Assembly (NCBI RefSeq): GCF_000964545.1
Contig: NZ_BBVD01000002.1
Location: 1 to 64,000 of the forward strand
DNA: 64,000 nucleotides
Direction of reading: 5' to 3'
DNA from: Comamonas thiooxydans
GTDB taxonomy: Bacteria; Pseudomonadota; Gammaproteobacteria; Burkholderiales; Burkholderiaceae_C
Below the pieces are notes generated by a model. The model saw only the letters and a program-made list of their open reading frames with translations, ran no database searches and was not told the DNA's origin. The position numbers were made by a program, and so were the translations under genes. Shown piece by piece: positions 1 to 8,333 of this stretch (position 1 is the stretch's first letter; every line of letters starts with the position of its first letter).

Positions 1-7
1 ATAATTC

Positions 8-41
8 AAAAGCCAAAGTTCTCAGGAACTTTGGCTTTTTT
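8..41 (+). terminator. Intrinsic terminator of a gene left of the window
   Basis: An 11-bp perfect stem (11-21 with 26-36) with a TCAG loop is followed by five T residues, and A residues at 8-10 extend the pairing. It has the form of a strong Rho-independent terminator for rightward transcription entering from outside the window. Confidence 0.85.
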
Positions 42-159
42 CTTGGCCGCGCCCAAGCGCCGCCGAATCTGCAAAAGCATGGGCGCCGACACCGGAGCCG
101 CGCCATATCAGGCATCATGCAGGCATCCCCGGGCAGTATTTGCCCACCCAAGACTCACT

Positions 160-1392
160 ATGCAAAACGACCTCTCCACGTTCTGGCGCGGACCGCGTTG
201 GACTCTGGCCATGCTGCTTGCCATTCTCGGCATGCTCGGCCCGTTCTCGGTTGACACCTATATTCCCGCCTTCTCGGGCATTGCCAAGGCATTGGGCGCA
301 ACCCCCGTAGAAATGCAGCAGACCCTGTCTGCCTACCTGCTGGGCTTTGCCTTCATGAACCTGTTTCATGGCGCCCTGGCCGACAGCTTCGGACGCCGCC
401 CCGTCATCCTCTGGGGACTGGTGATGTTCACCATCGCCTCGGCCGGCTGCGCGCTGTCGCAGAACATCACCCAGCTGGTGATCTTCCGTACGCTGCAGGG
501 CCTGTCCACCGGCGCCGGCATCGTGGTCTCGCGCGCCATCGTGCGCGACATCTTTCCGCCAACCCAGGCCCAGGGCGTGATGGCGCAGATCACCATCTTC
601 TTCGGCGTGGCGCCGGCGCTGGCTCCCGTGATTGGCGGCTGGCTGTTCGTGCACCTGAGCTGGCAGGCCGTGTTCTGGTTCCTGAGCATCGTGGGCGTGC
701 TGCTCTGGCTCATCAACGTCAAGTTTCTGCCCGAATCGCTGCCGCCACAAAAACGCCAGCCCTTCCAGTTCAGACCGCTGATGCAGGGCTATGGCATCTT
801 GCTTACCGATCCGCGCTTTCTGCTGCTGGCCCTGGCCAGCGGCATTCCGTTCAACGGCATGTTTCTCTATCTGCTGTCGGCACCGGCTTTTCTGGGCGAT
901 ATCTTGCAGCTCGAGCCCACGCAGTTCTTCTGGTTCTTCATCGCCACCATCGGCGGCATCATGGCCGGCAGCTGGACCAGCGGTCGCCTGGCCGGACGCA
1001 TCCCGCCCAAGCGCCAGATCCGCCACGGCTTTCTGGTGATGTGCGTGACCTCCATCATCAATCTGGTGGCCAATCTGATCTGGCCCGCCCATGTGAGCTG
1101 GGCCTTGATTCCCATCAGCCTGTTCGCCTATGGCTGGGCGCTGATGGTGCCCGTGGTGACGCTGCTGGTGCTGGACATCCATCCTGCGCGGCGCGGCCTG
1201 GCCTCTTCGCTGCAGGCCGTGGTGGGCTCGGTGGCCAACGGCTTTGTGGCCGGCGTGATTGCACCGCTGGTCATGCATTCGGCCGCACTGCTGGCCACGG
1301 GCTCGATTCTGATGATGCTGATCGGTCTGGTCGCCTGGATCTATCTGCACCACCGCTGGCCGGACATCGGCCGCCATGCCTCCGAGCATTAA
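160..1392 (+). CDS. Bcr/CflA family multidrug efflux MFS transporter
   Basis: This is a 410-residue inner-membrane proton-drug antiporter of the major facilitator superfamily with about 12 hydrophobic segments. Directly seen are the Bcr/CflA-type TM1 region with GPFSVDTYIPAF, the loop 2-3 motif (GALADSFGRRPVIL, motif A) and the segment RTLQGLSTGAG followed by RAIVRD, which is typical of this subfamily. The frame is open upstream to 31, but ATG 160 gives the expected family N-terminus directly before TM1, so I chose it. The gene stands alone between the terminator at 8-41 and a long inverted repeat that starts right after its stop. Substrate cannot be read from sequence; bicyclomycin, sulfonamide or chloramphenicol efflux is only known for relatives. 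Confidence 0.88.
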   Translation: MQNDLSTFWRGPRWTLAMLLAILGMLGPFSVDTYIPAFSGIAKALGATPVEMQQTLSAYLLGFAFMNLFHGALADSFGRRPVILWGLVMFTIASAGCALSQNITQLVIFRTLQGLSTGAGIVVSRAIVRDIFPPTQAQGVMAQITIFFGVAPALAPVIGGWLFVHLSWQAVFWFLSIVGVLLWLINVKFLPESLPPQKRQPFQFRPLMQGYGILLTDPRFLLLALASGIPFNGMFLYLLSAPAFLGDILQLEPTQFFWFFIATIGGIMAGSWTSGRLAGRIPPKRQIRHGFLVMCVTSIINLVANLIWPAHVSWALIPISLFAYGWALMVPVVTLLVLDIHPARRGLASSLQAVVGSVANGFVAGVIAPLVMHSAALLATGSILMMLIGLVAWIYLHHRWPDIGRHASEH

Positions 1393-1481
1393 AAAAGGAG
1401 CTGCTACCGCACGTCATTCATAGACTTCAGATTGAAAAGTATCTGAAATCTTTGAATGACATGCGCTAGCAGCTCACTTTT
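1393..1481. repeat. Long imperfect inverted repeat behind the efflux gene
   Basis: The arms at about 1398-1432 and 1441-1475 pair over roughly 35 bp with only a few mismatches, around an 8-bp centre. Both arms contain AGCTGCTA or TAGCAGCT, a core that recurs in other gaps of this window (35641, 37053, 50930, 56657). It begins immediately after a stop codon. It looks like a member of a dispersed short palindromic repeat family; it could also act as an mRNA 3-prime stabiliser. Confidence 0.7.
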
Positions 1482-1510
1482 CAAGAAAGATCCAGCCCTG
1501 CACGGGCAAC

Positions 1511-1540
1511 AAAAAACCGGCTGCTAGAGCCGGCTTTTTT
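1511..1540. terminator. Bidirectional terminator between convergent genes
   Basis: A run of six A, a CCGGCT/AGCCGG stem with a 5-base loop, and a run of six T lie between the convergent efflux gene and RhlE helicase gene. It can serve both strands. Confidence 0.8.
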
Positions 1541-1570
1541 CATGCTTCGGGCCGTAGCCCGAATCAGCGA

Positions 1571-3592
1571 TCAACGCTCGTCGCGACGCGGTGCGCGGGG
1601 CTTGCGCTCGAAGCTGCGCTCGCCACCACGTTCGCCATGGGGCTGATAAGGCTTGCCGGCACCCTGACCAAAGGCAGGACGACGATCACCGCCGCCGAAG
1701 CCGCGCGATTCACCACTACGGAAGCCGCCTTCGCGGGGAGCACCGGCATGAGCGCCTTCACGGCCACCGCCAAAGCTCTTGCGACCGAAATCGCCGCCTT
1801 CACGGCGCTGGGCACCACCAAAGCCGCCACGCGATTCGCCGCCGCCGAAGCTGCGCTCTTGACGCTCGCCACCGAAGCTGGGACGGCCACCGCCGAAGCC
1901 GCGATCACCACCACGATCGCCGCCGCGATCGGCAAAGCGATCACCGCGAGGTGCACCAAAACCGGCGCGATCACCACCGAAGCGGTCACCGCCACGGTCG
2001 CCACCAAAGCCGCCGCGATCATTGCCACGGCCACCGCCGAAGCTGCCGAAGCCGGACTTGCGACCGTAGCCTTCGCCATCGCGACGACCACCGAAGCCAC
2101 CGCGACCACCGGCGCCGCCGCCACGGCGACCGTCACGCTCGCCAGAGGCGGGGAAACGCTGCTGGGGTTCCATGCCGGGAATGGTCTCAGCCTTGAACTG
2201 CTGGCGGGTATAGCCTTCGATGTCGAACACGCGGCGACGGTCGCGGAATTCCGCAAACGTCACGGCCACGCCTTCGCGGCCCGCACGACCGGTACGACCG
2301 ATACGGTGGGTATAGTCCTCGGCCTTCATCGGCAGGCCGTAGTTGAAGACGTGGGTGATGGTGGGCACGTCGATACCGCGAGCAGCCACATCGGTGGCCA
2401 CCAGGATCTGCACCTGGCCGTTGCGCAGCGCCATCAGGCGGCGGTTGCGCAGGCCCTGGCTCAGAGCACCGTGCAGGGCCACGGCAGAGAAACCGTCCTG
2501 CTGCAGATCGTTGGCCAGACCGTCACATTCCACCTGGGTGGACGCAAACACGATGGCCTGGTTGATGCTGCTGTCACGCAGCCAGTGATCCAGCAGCTTA
2601 CGCTTGTGCTGCATGTTGTCGGCCCAGAACAGTGCCTGCTTGATGTTGGCGTGCTTCTCCTGGGGCGTGGCAATCGTGATCTTCTTCACGTTGGCGCCGC
2701 CGTCATGCATCACGCGCATGGCCAGTTGCTGAATGCGGGGAGCAAACGTGGCGCTGAACATCATGGTCTGCTTGCGCTCGGCCGTCAGCTGGTTGACTTC
2801 GGCCAGATCGTCGGAGAAGCCCAGGTCCAGCATGCGGTCGGCTTCGTCGACCACCAGGAACTGCACCTTGTCCAGCTTGATCTGCATGGAGCGCTGCAGG
2901 TCCAGCAGACGGCCGGGAGTGGCCACCACCAGATCGGCGTTCTGCAGCTTGGCGATTTGCAGCTGGTAAGGAATGCCGCCCACCACGTTGGCGATGCGGA
3001 TGCCGCGGCAGTGCTTGACCAGTTCGATGGCGTCATGCGCCACCTGCTGGGCCAGCTCACGCGTGGGGCACAGCACCAGGGCGCCGGGCACGGCGGCCTT
3101 GAAGTTGCGGGCGTTGGTGGGGTCCTTGCGCTTGTTGCGCTTGGGGGCGGGCTCGCCCTTGGCCGCAGCTTCGGCGCACAGGCGCTCGAATTCAGCCTTG
3201 GCGGCCGCATCGGCCACGGCACGCTGCTTGATCAGGGTGTGCAGCACGGGCAGCAGGAAGGCGGCGGTCTTGCCCGAGCCGGTCTGGCTGGACACCATCA
3301 GGTCGATGAAGCCGTCGGCATCGGCACCTTCGCCCATGGCCAGGGGAATCGCTTGCAGCTGCACAGCGGTAGGCTGGGTATAGCCCAGGTCGGTCACGGC
3401 CTGGATCAGTTCGGGGGCCAGACCCAGTTCTACGAAGCCATTGGGTTCGTCGGCGGCTTGGGTTTCTTCGACAGCGGCGTCTTCCGCGTCCATATCGGCC
3501 AGCATGGCGTCCAGACGGGAATCGAGTTCGGGAGAAGACAAAGCAATATCAGCAGCGGCCACTTGGCCCTGCTCCAGGGAGTTTTCTGTCAT
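1571..3592 (-). CDS. rhlE: DEAD-box ATP-dependent RNA helicase, RhlE-like, with long RGG tail
   Basis: This 673-residue cytoplasmic RNA helicase unwinds RNA duplexes, probably in ribosome assembly, mRNA decay or cold adaptation. Motifs seen in order are SSQTGSGKT (about 103-111), PTRELAQQ, TPGRLLD, VVDEADRMLD (about 247-256), MMFSATF, ARGIDVP and HRIGRTGR (about 429-436). Two things are unusual. A charged insertion of about 45 residues lies between motif I and motif Ia, and the last roughly 185 residues are almost entirely Gly/Arg/Phe repeats such as GGDRGG and RGGFGG, a likely RNA-binding tail. An in-frame TTG 15 bases upstream exists, but ATG 3592 gives the normal acidic N-terminus. It is transcribed alone. 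Confidence 0.93.
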   Translation of the reverse strand: MTENSLEQGQVAAADIALSSPELDSRLDAMLADMDAEDAAVEETQAADEPNGFVELGLAPELIQAVTDLGYTQPTAVQLQAIPLAMGEGADADGFIDLMVSSQTGSGKTAAFLLPVLHTLIKQRAVADAAAKAEFERLCAEAAAKGEPAPKRNKRKDPTNARNFKAAVPGALVLCPTRELAQQVAHDAIELVKHCRGIRIANVVGGIPYQLQIAKLQNADLVVATPGRLLDLQRSMQIKLDKVQFLVVDEADRMLDLGFSDDLAEVNQLTAERKQTMMFSATFAPRIQQLAMRVMHDGGANVKKITIATPQEKHANIKQALFWADNMQHKRKLLDHWLRDSSINQAIVFASTQVECDGLANDLQQDGFSAVALHGALSQGLRNRRLMALRNGQVQILVATDVAARGIDVPTITHVFNYGLPMKAEDYTHRIGRTGRAGREGVAVTFAEFRDRRRVFDIEGYTRQQFKAETIPGMEPQQRFPASGERDGRRGGGAGGRGGFGGRRDGEGYGRKSGFGSFGGGRGNDRGGFGGDRGGDRFGGDRAGFGAPRGDRFADRGGDRGGDRGFGGGRPSFGGERQERSFGGGESRGGFGGAQRREGGDFGRKSFGGGREGAHAGAPREGGFRSGESRGFGGGDRRPAFGQGAGKPYQPHGERGGERSFERKPRAPRRDER

Positions 3593-3782
3593 GAATAGCT
3601 CACGCAAAAAGCGACGCAGTCAGCGTGCTGCTCGCTTCTTTGACGGTTGGTTATCAACATCCACCGTCAGACTTTGACTGGCCCGTTCGCAAAACGGGGC
3701 AGATGGGTGTTATGGCTTGTCGTGTCGGCGCTGGGCAGGCCGTTGCACGCAAGTAAGAACCCGGTGTGTGATGGAGATGCGC

Positions 3783-3806
3783 AAAAATTACCCATTGATC
3801 GGGTAA
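3783..3806 (-). terminator. Weak terminator-like hairpin downstream of orn
   Basis: TTACCC (3788-3793) and GGGTAA (3801-3806) form an inverted repeat with a 7-base centre. Read on the minus strand, it is followed by TTTTT and lies 70 bases beyond the orn stop. The stem is only 6 bp, so an operator for the downstream helicase gene is an alternative reading. Confidence 0.4.
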
Positions 3807-3875
3807 GCAGTGCATTGTCGCATGTACCGGGTTTTCCCGCAAGTGGCAGGGCTATACCGACCCACCACCGCACCA

Positions 3876-4484
3876 TCAGACGCTGAGCAGTTGCTGGCGG
3901 TAATGCTGCAGCTCGTCGATAGACTCGTGCACATCGGCCAGGGCCGTGTGGCGCTGCGCCTTCTTGAAGGAGGTATAGGCCTCGGGCTTCCAGCGCTTGG
4001 CCAGCTCCTTGAGCGTGCTCACATCGATATTGCGATAGTGAAAGAAATTATTGAGCTTGGGCATGTAGCGCTCCATGAAGCGCCTGTCCTGACCAATGCT
4101 GTTGCCGCACAGCGGCGTCTTGCCCTTGGGCACGTATTTGCCCAGAAAGGCAATCAGCGCGGCCTCCGCCTCGGCTTCGCTGATGGTCGAAGCCTTGACC
4201 TTGTCGATCAGGCCGCTTTTGCCATGCGTGCCCTTGTTCCAGGCATCCATGCCGCCCAGCAGCTCGTCGGACTGATGAATGGCGAATACCGGGCCTTCGA
4301 CGCGAATCTGCAGATCGGAACTGCTGACCACCACGGCAATCTCGATGATGCGGTCGTGGTCGGGGTTCAGCCCCGTCATTTCGCAGTCCAGCCACACCAT
4401 ATTGAGATCGGATTTGGGCAGAACCGGTGGAGTAGCGGCCACGGGGGCGGCGCTGACGGAATTCGTACAGGAAGCTTCAGACAT
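3876..4484 (-). CDS. orn: Oligoribonuclease
   Basis: Orn is the 3-prime-to-5-prime exoribonuclease that finishes RNA decay by hydrolysing very short RNAs, including pGpG from c-di-GMP turnover. The 202-residue protein shows the DEDDh fold: WLDCEMTGL near residue 31 supplies the first Asp and Glu, and the end carries HTALADVHESI with the His and last Asp. The family is normally about 180 residues. The extra 25 or so N-terminal residues are low-complexity Ala/Ser/Pro, and an internal Met at 29 would restore the standard length but has worse context. It is divergent from the M48 protease gene with only 30 bp between starts. Confidence 0.95.
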   Translation of the reverse strand: MSEASCTNSVSAAPVAATPPVLPKSDLNMVWLDCEMTGLNPDHDRIIEIAVVVSSSDLQIRVEGPVFAIHQSDELLGGMDAWNKGTHGKSGLIDKVKASTISEAEAEAALIAFLGKYVPKGKTPLCGNSIGQDRRFMERYMPKLNNFFHYRNIDVSTLKELAKRWKPEAYTSFKKAQRHTALADVHESIDELQHYRQQLLSV

Positions 4485-4506
4485 GGCGCAAATTGTCGCC
4501 TACACT
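4478..4506 (+). promoter_or_regulatory. Candidate sigma-70 promoter for the M48 protease gene
   Basis: CAGACA (4478-4483) and TACACT (4501-4506) are separated by exactly 17 bp. The -10 ends only 8 bases before ATG 4515, so the transcript would be almost or fully leaderless, in line with the absence of any Shine-Dalgarno sequence. The -35 match is 4 of 6, and it overlaps the orn start codon region. Confidence 0.35.
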
Positions 4507-4514
4507 GCCAATAC

Positions 4515-5816
4515 ATGGCTTCCAGACTAGATTTCACATTGGCACTTTCGCTGCTGTTTGCGACGGCCGTGGCCCTGCAATGGCTGCTGCGCGTGTGGCT
4601 TGTTTCGCGCCAGGTGCGCCATGTGGCCACCCACCGCGGCGCCGTGCCACCGGCATTTGCCCATCGCATCAGCCTGTCCGCCCATCAGAAGGCGGCCGAC
4701 TACACGCTGGCCAAGGCCAGGGTGTCGCTGATCGACATCACGCTGTCGGCCGCCGTGCTGCTGTGCTGGACGCTGCTGGGCGGGCTGGACTGGCTCAACC
4801 GCTGGCTGCTGGAATTCATCAGCCCCGGCCTGTGGCAGCAGCTGGCGCTGCTGGCCAGCTTTGCCGTGATCTCGGCGCTGATCGAGCTTCCCCTGTCGCT
4901 CTATCAGACCTTCAAACTGGAGCAGCGCTTTGGCTTCAACCAGATGACGCCAGGCCTGTGGCTGGCCGATCTGCTCAAGTCGACGCTGGTGGGCGCCATC
5001 ATCGGCCTGCCGCTGGCGGCCCTGATTCTCTGGCTCATGGGCGGGGCCGGCCCGCTGTGGTGGCTCTGGGCCTGGGGCGCCTGGACGGCTTTCAATCTGC
5101 TGCTGATGTGGATTTTCCCCAGCTTTATTGCACCGCTGTTCAACAAGTTCGAGCCGCTGGCCGATGAAAGCCTCAAGAGCCGCGTGACCCGGCTGATGGA
5201 GCGCTGCGGCTTTGCGGCCAAGGGACTGTTCGTGATGGACGGAAGCCGCCGCTCGGCGCATGCCAACGCCTATTTCACGGGTTTCGGCAATTCCAAGCGC
5301 GTGGTGTTCTTTGACACCCTGCTCAGGCAGCTCAGCCCCGGCGAAGTCGAAGCCGTACTGGCTCACGAGCTGGGTCACTTCAAGCACAAGCACATCAGCA
5401 AGCGCATGGTCCTGATGTTCGGCGTCTCGCTGCTGGGCTTTGCGCTGCTGGGCTGGCTCAGCCAGCAACTCTGGTTCTACACGGGACTCGGAGTCTCTGT
5501 GCTGCTGGGTCCGAACATCGGCGTGGCTGCCGAAAACAATGCGCTGGCCCTGCTGCTGTTCATGCTGGCGGTGCCGGTGTTCAGCTTCTTCGTCACGCCG
5601 CTGATGTCCGCCATGTCGCGCCGCGACGAGTTCGAGGCCGATGCCTATGCCATGCAGCAGGCCGATGGTGCACAACTGGCTTCGGCACTGCTCAAGCTTT
5701 ACGAGGACAATGCCTCCACACTCACGCCAGACCCATGGTATGTGAGCTTTTACTATTCACACCCTCCTGCCGTGGATCGCCTGGCGCGCATGCCGGCTCC
5801 TGCAGGCAGCTTGTAA
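4515..5816 (+). CDS. M48 family metallopeptidase, Ste24/HtpX-like
   Basis: This 433-residue integral membrane zinc protease is probably involved in inner-membrane protein quality control. Several hydrophobic segments precede the zinc-binding motif AHELGH (about residues 283-288), with the downstream glutamate in RRDEFEADAYA as third ligand, both typical of M48. Size and the Ste24-like N-terminal membrane domain fit the M48A (Ste24 endopeptidase) branch better than the shorter HtpX. The frame is open far upstream, but that part lies antisense to orn. ATG 4515 is the first Met after the divergent orn start and begins a plausible membrane segment. The next gene follows after 19 bases. Confidence 0.87.
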   Translation: MASRLDFTLALSLLFATAVALQWLLRVWLVSRQVRHVATHRGAVPPAFAHRISLSAHQKAADYTLAKARVSLIDITLSAAVLLCWTLLGGLDWLNRWLLEFISPGLWQQLALLASFAVISALIELPLSLYQTFKLEQRFGFNQMTPGLWLADLLKSTLVGAIIGLPLAALILWLMGGAGPLWWLWAWGAWTAFNLLLMWIFPSFIAPLFNKFEPLADESLKSRVTRLMERCGFAAKGLFVMDGSRRSAHANAYFTGFGNSKRVVFFDTLLRQLSPGEVEAVLAHELGHFKHKHISKRMVLMFGVSLLGFALLGWLSQQLWFYTGLGVSVLLGPNIGVAAENNALALLLFMLAVPVFSFFVTPLMSAMSRRDEFEADAYAMQQADGAQLASALLKLYEDNASTLTPDPWYVSFYYSHPPAVDRLARMPAPAGSL

Positions 5817-5835
5817 CACCACAACGATTTCAGAC

Positions 5836-6174
5836 ATGAGCACACCCACACTGCAACAGAAAGACTGGTCCCAACTCAAGCGCAGCGCCCTGAGCACCGA
5901 GCAAGTGCAAGAGCAGCTGGCAACCCTTGAGGGCTGGGAGCTACTGGCCGGCAACGCGGCCATCAGCAAGACCTTCCGTTTCGTGAATTTCTACGAAACC
6001 ATGGCCTTTGTGAACGCACTGGCCCTGATTGCCCATCAGCAGGACCACCATCCCGATCTGGAGGTGGGCTACAACCGCTGCAAGGTCAGCCTCAACACCC
6101 ATGATGTGGGCGGCATCTCCGCGACCGACATCGACTGCGCACGCCGCATCGAAGCACTGCTGAATCCGGCCTGA
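5836..6174 (+). CDS. phhB: 4a-hydroxytetrahydrobiopterin dehydratase (pterin-4-alpha-carbinolamine dehydratase)
   Basis: The enzyme recycles the pterin cofactor by dehydrating 4a-hydroxytetrahydrobiopterin after aromatic hydroxylation, usually beside phenylalanine hydroxylase. The 112-residue length is normal for the family. The conserved block NALALIAHQQDHHPDLEVG holds the two active-site histidines, and NTHDVGGISATD supplies the third. No phenylalanine hydroxylase gene is in the window. It is packed between the M48 protease and rsgA, 5 bases before the latter, so the three are probably co-transcribed. Confidence 0.93.
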   Translation: MSTPTLQQKDWSQLKRSALSTEQVQEQLATLEGWELLAGNAAISKTFRFVNFYETMAFVNALALIAHQQDHHPDLEVGYNRCKVSLNTHDVGGISATDIDCARRIEALLNPA

Positions 6175-6179
6175 TCCTT

Positions 6180-7166
6180 ATGGCCAAACAAGGACGGCGC
6201 CCAGGCGCCCAAGCAACAGGCAGCACCCAGACAGGCCTGGTGGTCGCCAGCTATGGCCGCCACTGCGTGGTCGAGACCCCGGACGGCGAGCGCCGCATCT
6301 GCCACCCGCGCGGCAAGAAAAGCCAGGCCGTGGTGGGCGACCATGTGCAATGGATGGCTCCCCCACCCGGCCAGGGCGATGAGGGCACGATCGAGAAAAT
6401 CGTGGAACGCCGCAACGTCTTCTATCGCCAGGATGACATTCGCACCAAGACCTTTGCCGCCAACCTGGACCAGCTCCTGATTCTGATAGCCGCCGAGCCG
6501 GTATTCAGCGAAGTGCAGCTCGCCCGCGCGCTGATCGCCGCCGAGGCCGCACACATCAAGCCCATCATTGCGCTCAACAAGATGGACCTGGAAGAGCCCT
6601 TCCTGCGCGCCTGGCAGCGGCTGGAGCCTTACCGGACCATGCGCGATGCCGCGAACGCTGCACCGCATTACATGGTGCTTCCGCTGTCGCTGGAAGATGC
6701 AGACGATGAGGATCGCGACGCCATCATCGGTCTGCTGCAAGGCAAGACCACACTGGTTCTCGGTCCTTCGGGCGTAGGCAAGAGCACCTTGATCAACTTG
6801 CTGCTGCCCGACGCCAGGGTGGCGACCAACGAAATCTCGCAGGCGCTGAACACCGGCAAGCACACCACCACCAGCACCACCTTGTACTGGGTGGATGAGG
6901 CACGCACCACCGCCATCATCGACTCGCCAGGATTTCAGGAATTCGGCCTCTATCACATTGCCGCCACGCAACTGGCCGCCTGCATGCCCGACATCGGCGC
7001 GCTGGCGGACCAGTGCAAGTTCTACAACTGCACCCATCTGCATGAGCCTGGCTGCGCCGTCATGGCCCAGGTTGAAGCGCAGGACAGCCCCCACTCCATC
7101 AGTGCCAACCGCTACCGGATCTATGGCGAGCTGTTCGATGAACTGAGTCAGGAGCCCCGCTACTGA
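6180..7166 (+). CDS. rsgA: Ribosome small subunit-dependent GTPase A
   Basis: RsgA (YjeQ) is a circularly permuted GTPase that checks late maturation of the 30S subunit. In the 328 residues an N-terminal OB-fold is followed by NKMD (G4), then GPSGVGKST (G1/P-loop), then DSPGFQEF (G3), which is the permuted order that defines the family. The C-terminal zinc knuckle is visible as CKFYNCTHLHEPGC. Only 5 bases separate it from the pterin dehydratase stop. Confidence 0.96.
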   Translation: MAKQGRRPGAQATGSTQTGLVVASYGRHCVVETPDGERRICHPRGKKSQAVVGDHVQWMAPPPGQGDEGTIEKIVERRNVFYRQDDIRTKTFAANLDQLLILIAAEPVFSEVQLARALIAAEAAHIKPIIALNKMDLEEPFLRAWQRLEPYRTMRDAANAAPHYMVLPLSLEDADDEDRDAIIGLLQGKTTLVLGPSGVGKSTLINLLLPDARVATNEISQALNTGKHTTTSTTLYWVDEARTTAIIDSPGFQEFGLYHIAATQLAACMPDIGALADQCKFYNCTHLHEPGCAVMAQVEAQDSPHSISANRYRIYGELFDELSQEPRY

Positions 7167-7296
7167 GCGCGAGGCCAGCCAAGCCGGAGGGCCGCGCCAT
7201 ATGAGAGCAATTTCAGCGTTTGCCACGCAGCCATTCCAAGCCCGATGAGCGCCCGCCGCCTGGCTTGGCTGCCGGCCACAACCCGGTGTTCACGTC

Positions 7297-8187
7297 ATGA
7301 AGCCCAGAATTTTTCAGCCCTGCCTGCAAGCCGCCCTCGCCATCGCGCTGTCTGCGGGCATGGGCCTGACCTGGGCCCAGGGCACGGACTCCGCCCCCAG
7401 CTGGGAGGACGAGCCACCCACGCTGTCTCGCTGGATCGAAGAAGGTTACAAGGCCGAGCTGAGCCGGCAGCCATGGCGCGCAGCGCAGCGCTATTGTGCG
7501 GCAGCACGCTATGGCAGCCTCGAAGCCCAATACCGGCTGGGCCGGCTGCTGTTGCTGGGGCGAGGCTTGACTCCCGACCCTGCCACGGGCACGACGCTGC
7601 TGGCTCTGGCCGCCCAGCGTGGCCACGAGAAAGCCCGCTTGCTGCTGGCCGGCAAGCTCCCCGGCGACCGGCTGCCCGACTGCCTGACCCAGGGCGATGC
7701 GCCCGCACAGGAGTTTCTGGAGGCCAGCCAGGAGGCCGTCCCCCACGAGGTGGTAGCCAGCTATGTGAGCAGTCTGCCCAGGGAGAAGCGACGCATGGCC
7801 GAACTGGTGCAGCGCCTCGCGCCACGCTTCTCGATTGATCCGCGGCTGGCACTGGCCATTGTGCGTTCGGAGTCGAATTTCGAGGCGCAGGCGCTGTCGC
7901 CGCGCAATGCTCAGGGCCTCATGCAGCTCATTCCCGAGACGGCCGAGCGTTTTGGCGTGCGCGATGCCTGGAATCCCGAGCAGAACGTGCGTGGCGGCCT
8001 GGCCTACCTGCGCTGGCTGCTGGAGCGCTTCGAGGGCGATGTGGCACTGGTATCGGCAGCCTACAACGCGGGCGAGAGAACCGTGCAACAGTATGGCGGT
8101 GTGCCTCCTTATGCGGAGACGCGTGAATATGTGCGACGCATACTCAGCTTCTATCGCGCCAAGCACCACGAGCGCCCGGCTCGCTGA
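7297..8187 (+). CDS. Periplasmic lytic transglycosylase with SLT domain and Sel1-like N-terminal part
   Basis: This 296-residue protein probably cleaves peptidoglycan glycan strands in the periplasm. Residues 1-28 form a signal peptide ending in TWAQG. The middle (about 50-130) reads like Sel1/TPR-type helices (AARYGSLEAQYRLGRLLLLGRG). The C-terminal SLT domain (about 165-285) shows the catalytic Glu in RSESNFEAQALSP, then GLMQLIPETA and AYNAGERTV, the classic family-1 signatures. It sits 130 bases after rsgA. The Sel1-SLT combination is seen in other Burkholderiales but is not the standard Slt70 architecture. Confidence 0.88.
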   Translation: MKPRIFQPCLQAALAIALSAGMGLTWAQGTDSAPSWEDEPPTLSRWIEEGYKAELSRQPWRAAQRYCAAARYGSLEAQYRLGRLLLLGRGLTPDPATGTTLLALAAQRGHEKARLLLAGKLPGDRLPDCLTQGDAPAQEFLEASQEAVPHEVVASYVSSLPREKRRMAELVQRLAPRFSIDPRLALAIVRSESNFEAQALSPRNAQGLMQLIPETAERFGVRDAWNPEQNVRGGLAYLRWLLERFEGDVALVSAAYNAGERTVQQYGGVPPYAETREYVRRILSFYRAKHHERPAR

Positions 8188-8333
8188 TGGCACCTTGAAC
8201 AGTGCCCGGCATGCCCGTCGCACCTGAGCCACCTTGGTATGTGGCACTGCGCAACACAGGACTTCGATGACCCGCTGCGGCTTGAGCGCTCATGCACCAA
8301 GCTGCTGCCACACAGAAGGCGATGTCCGGGTGC

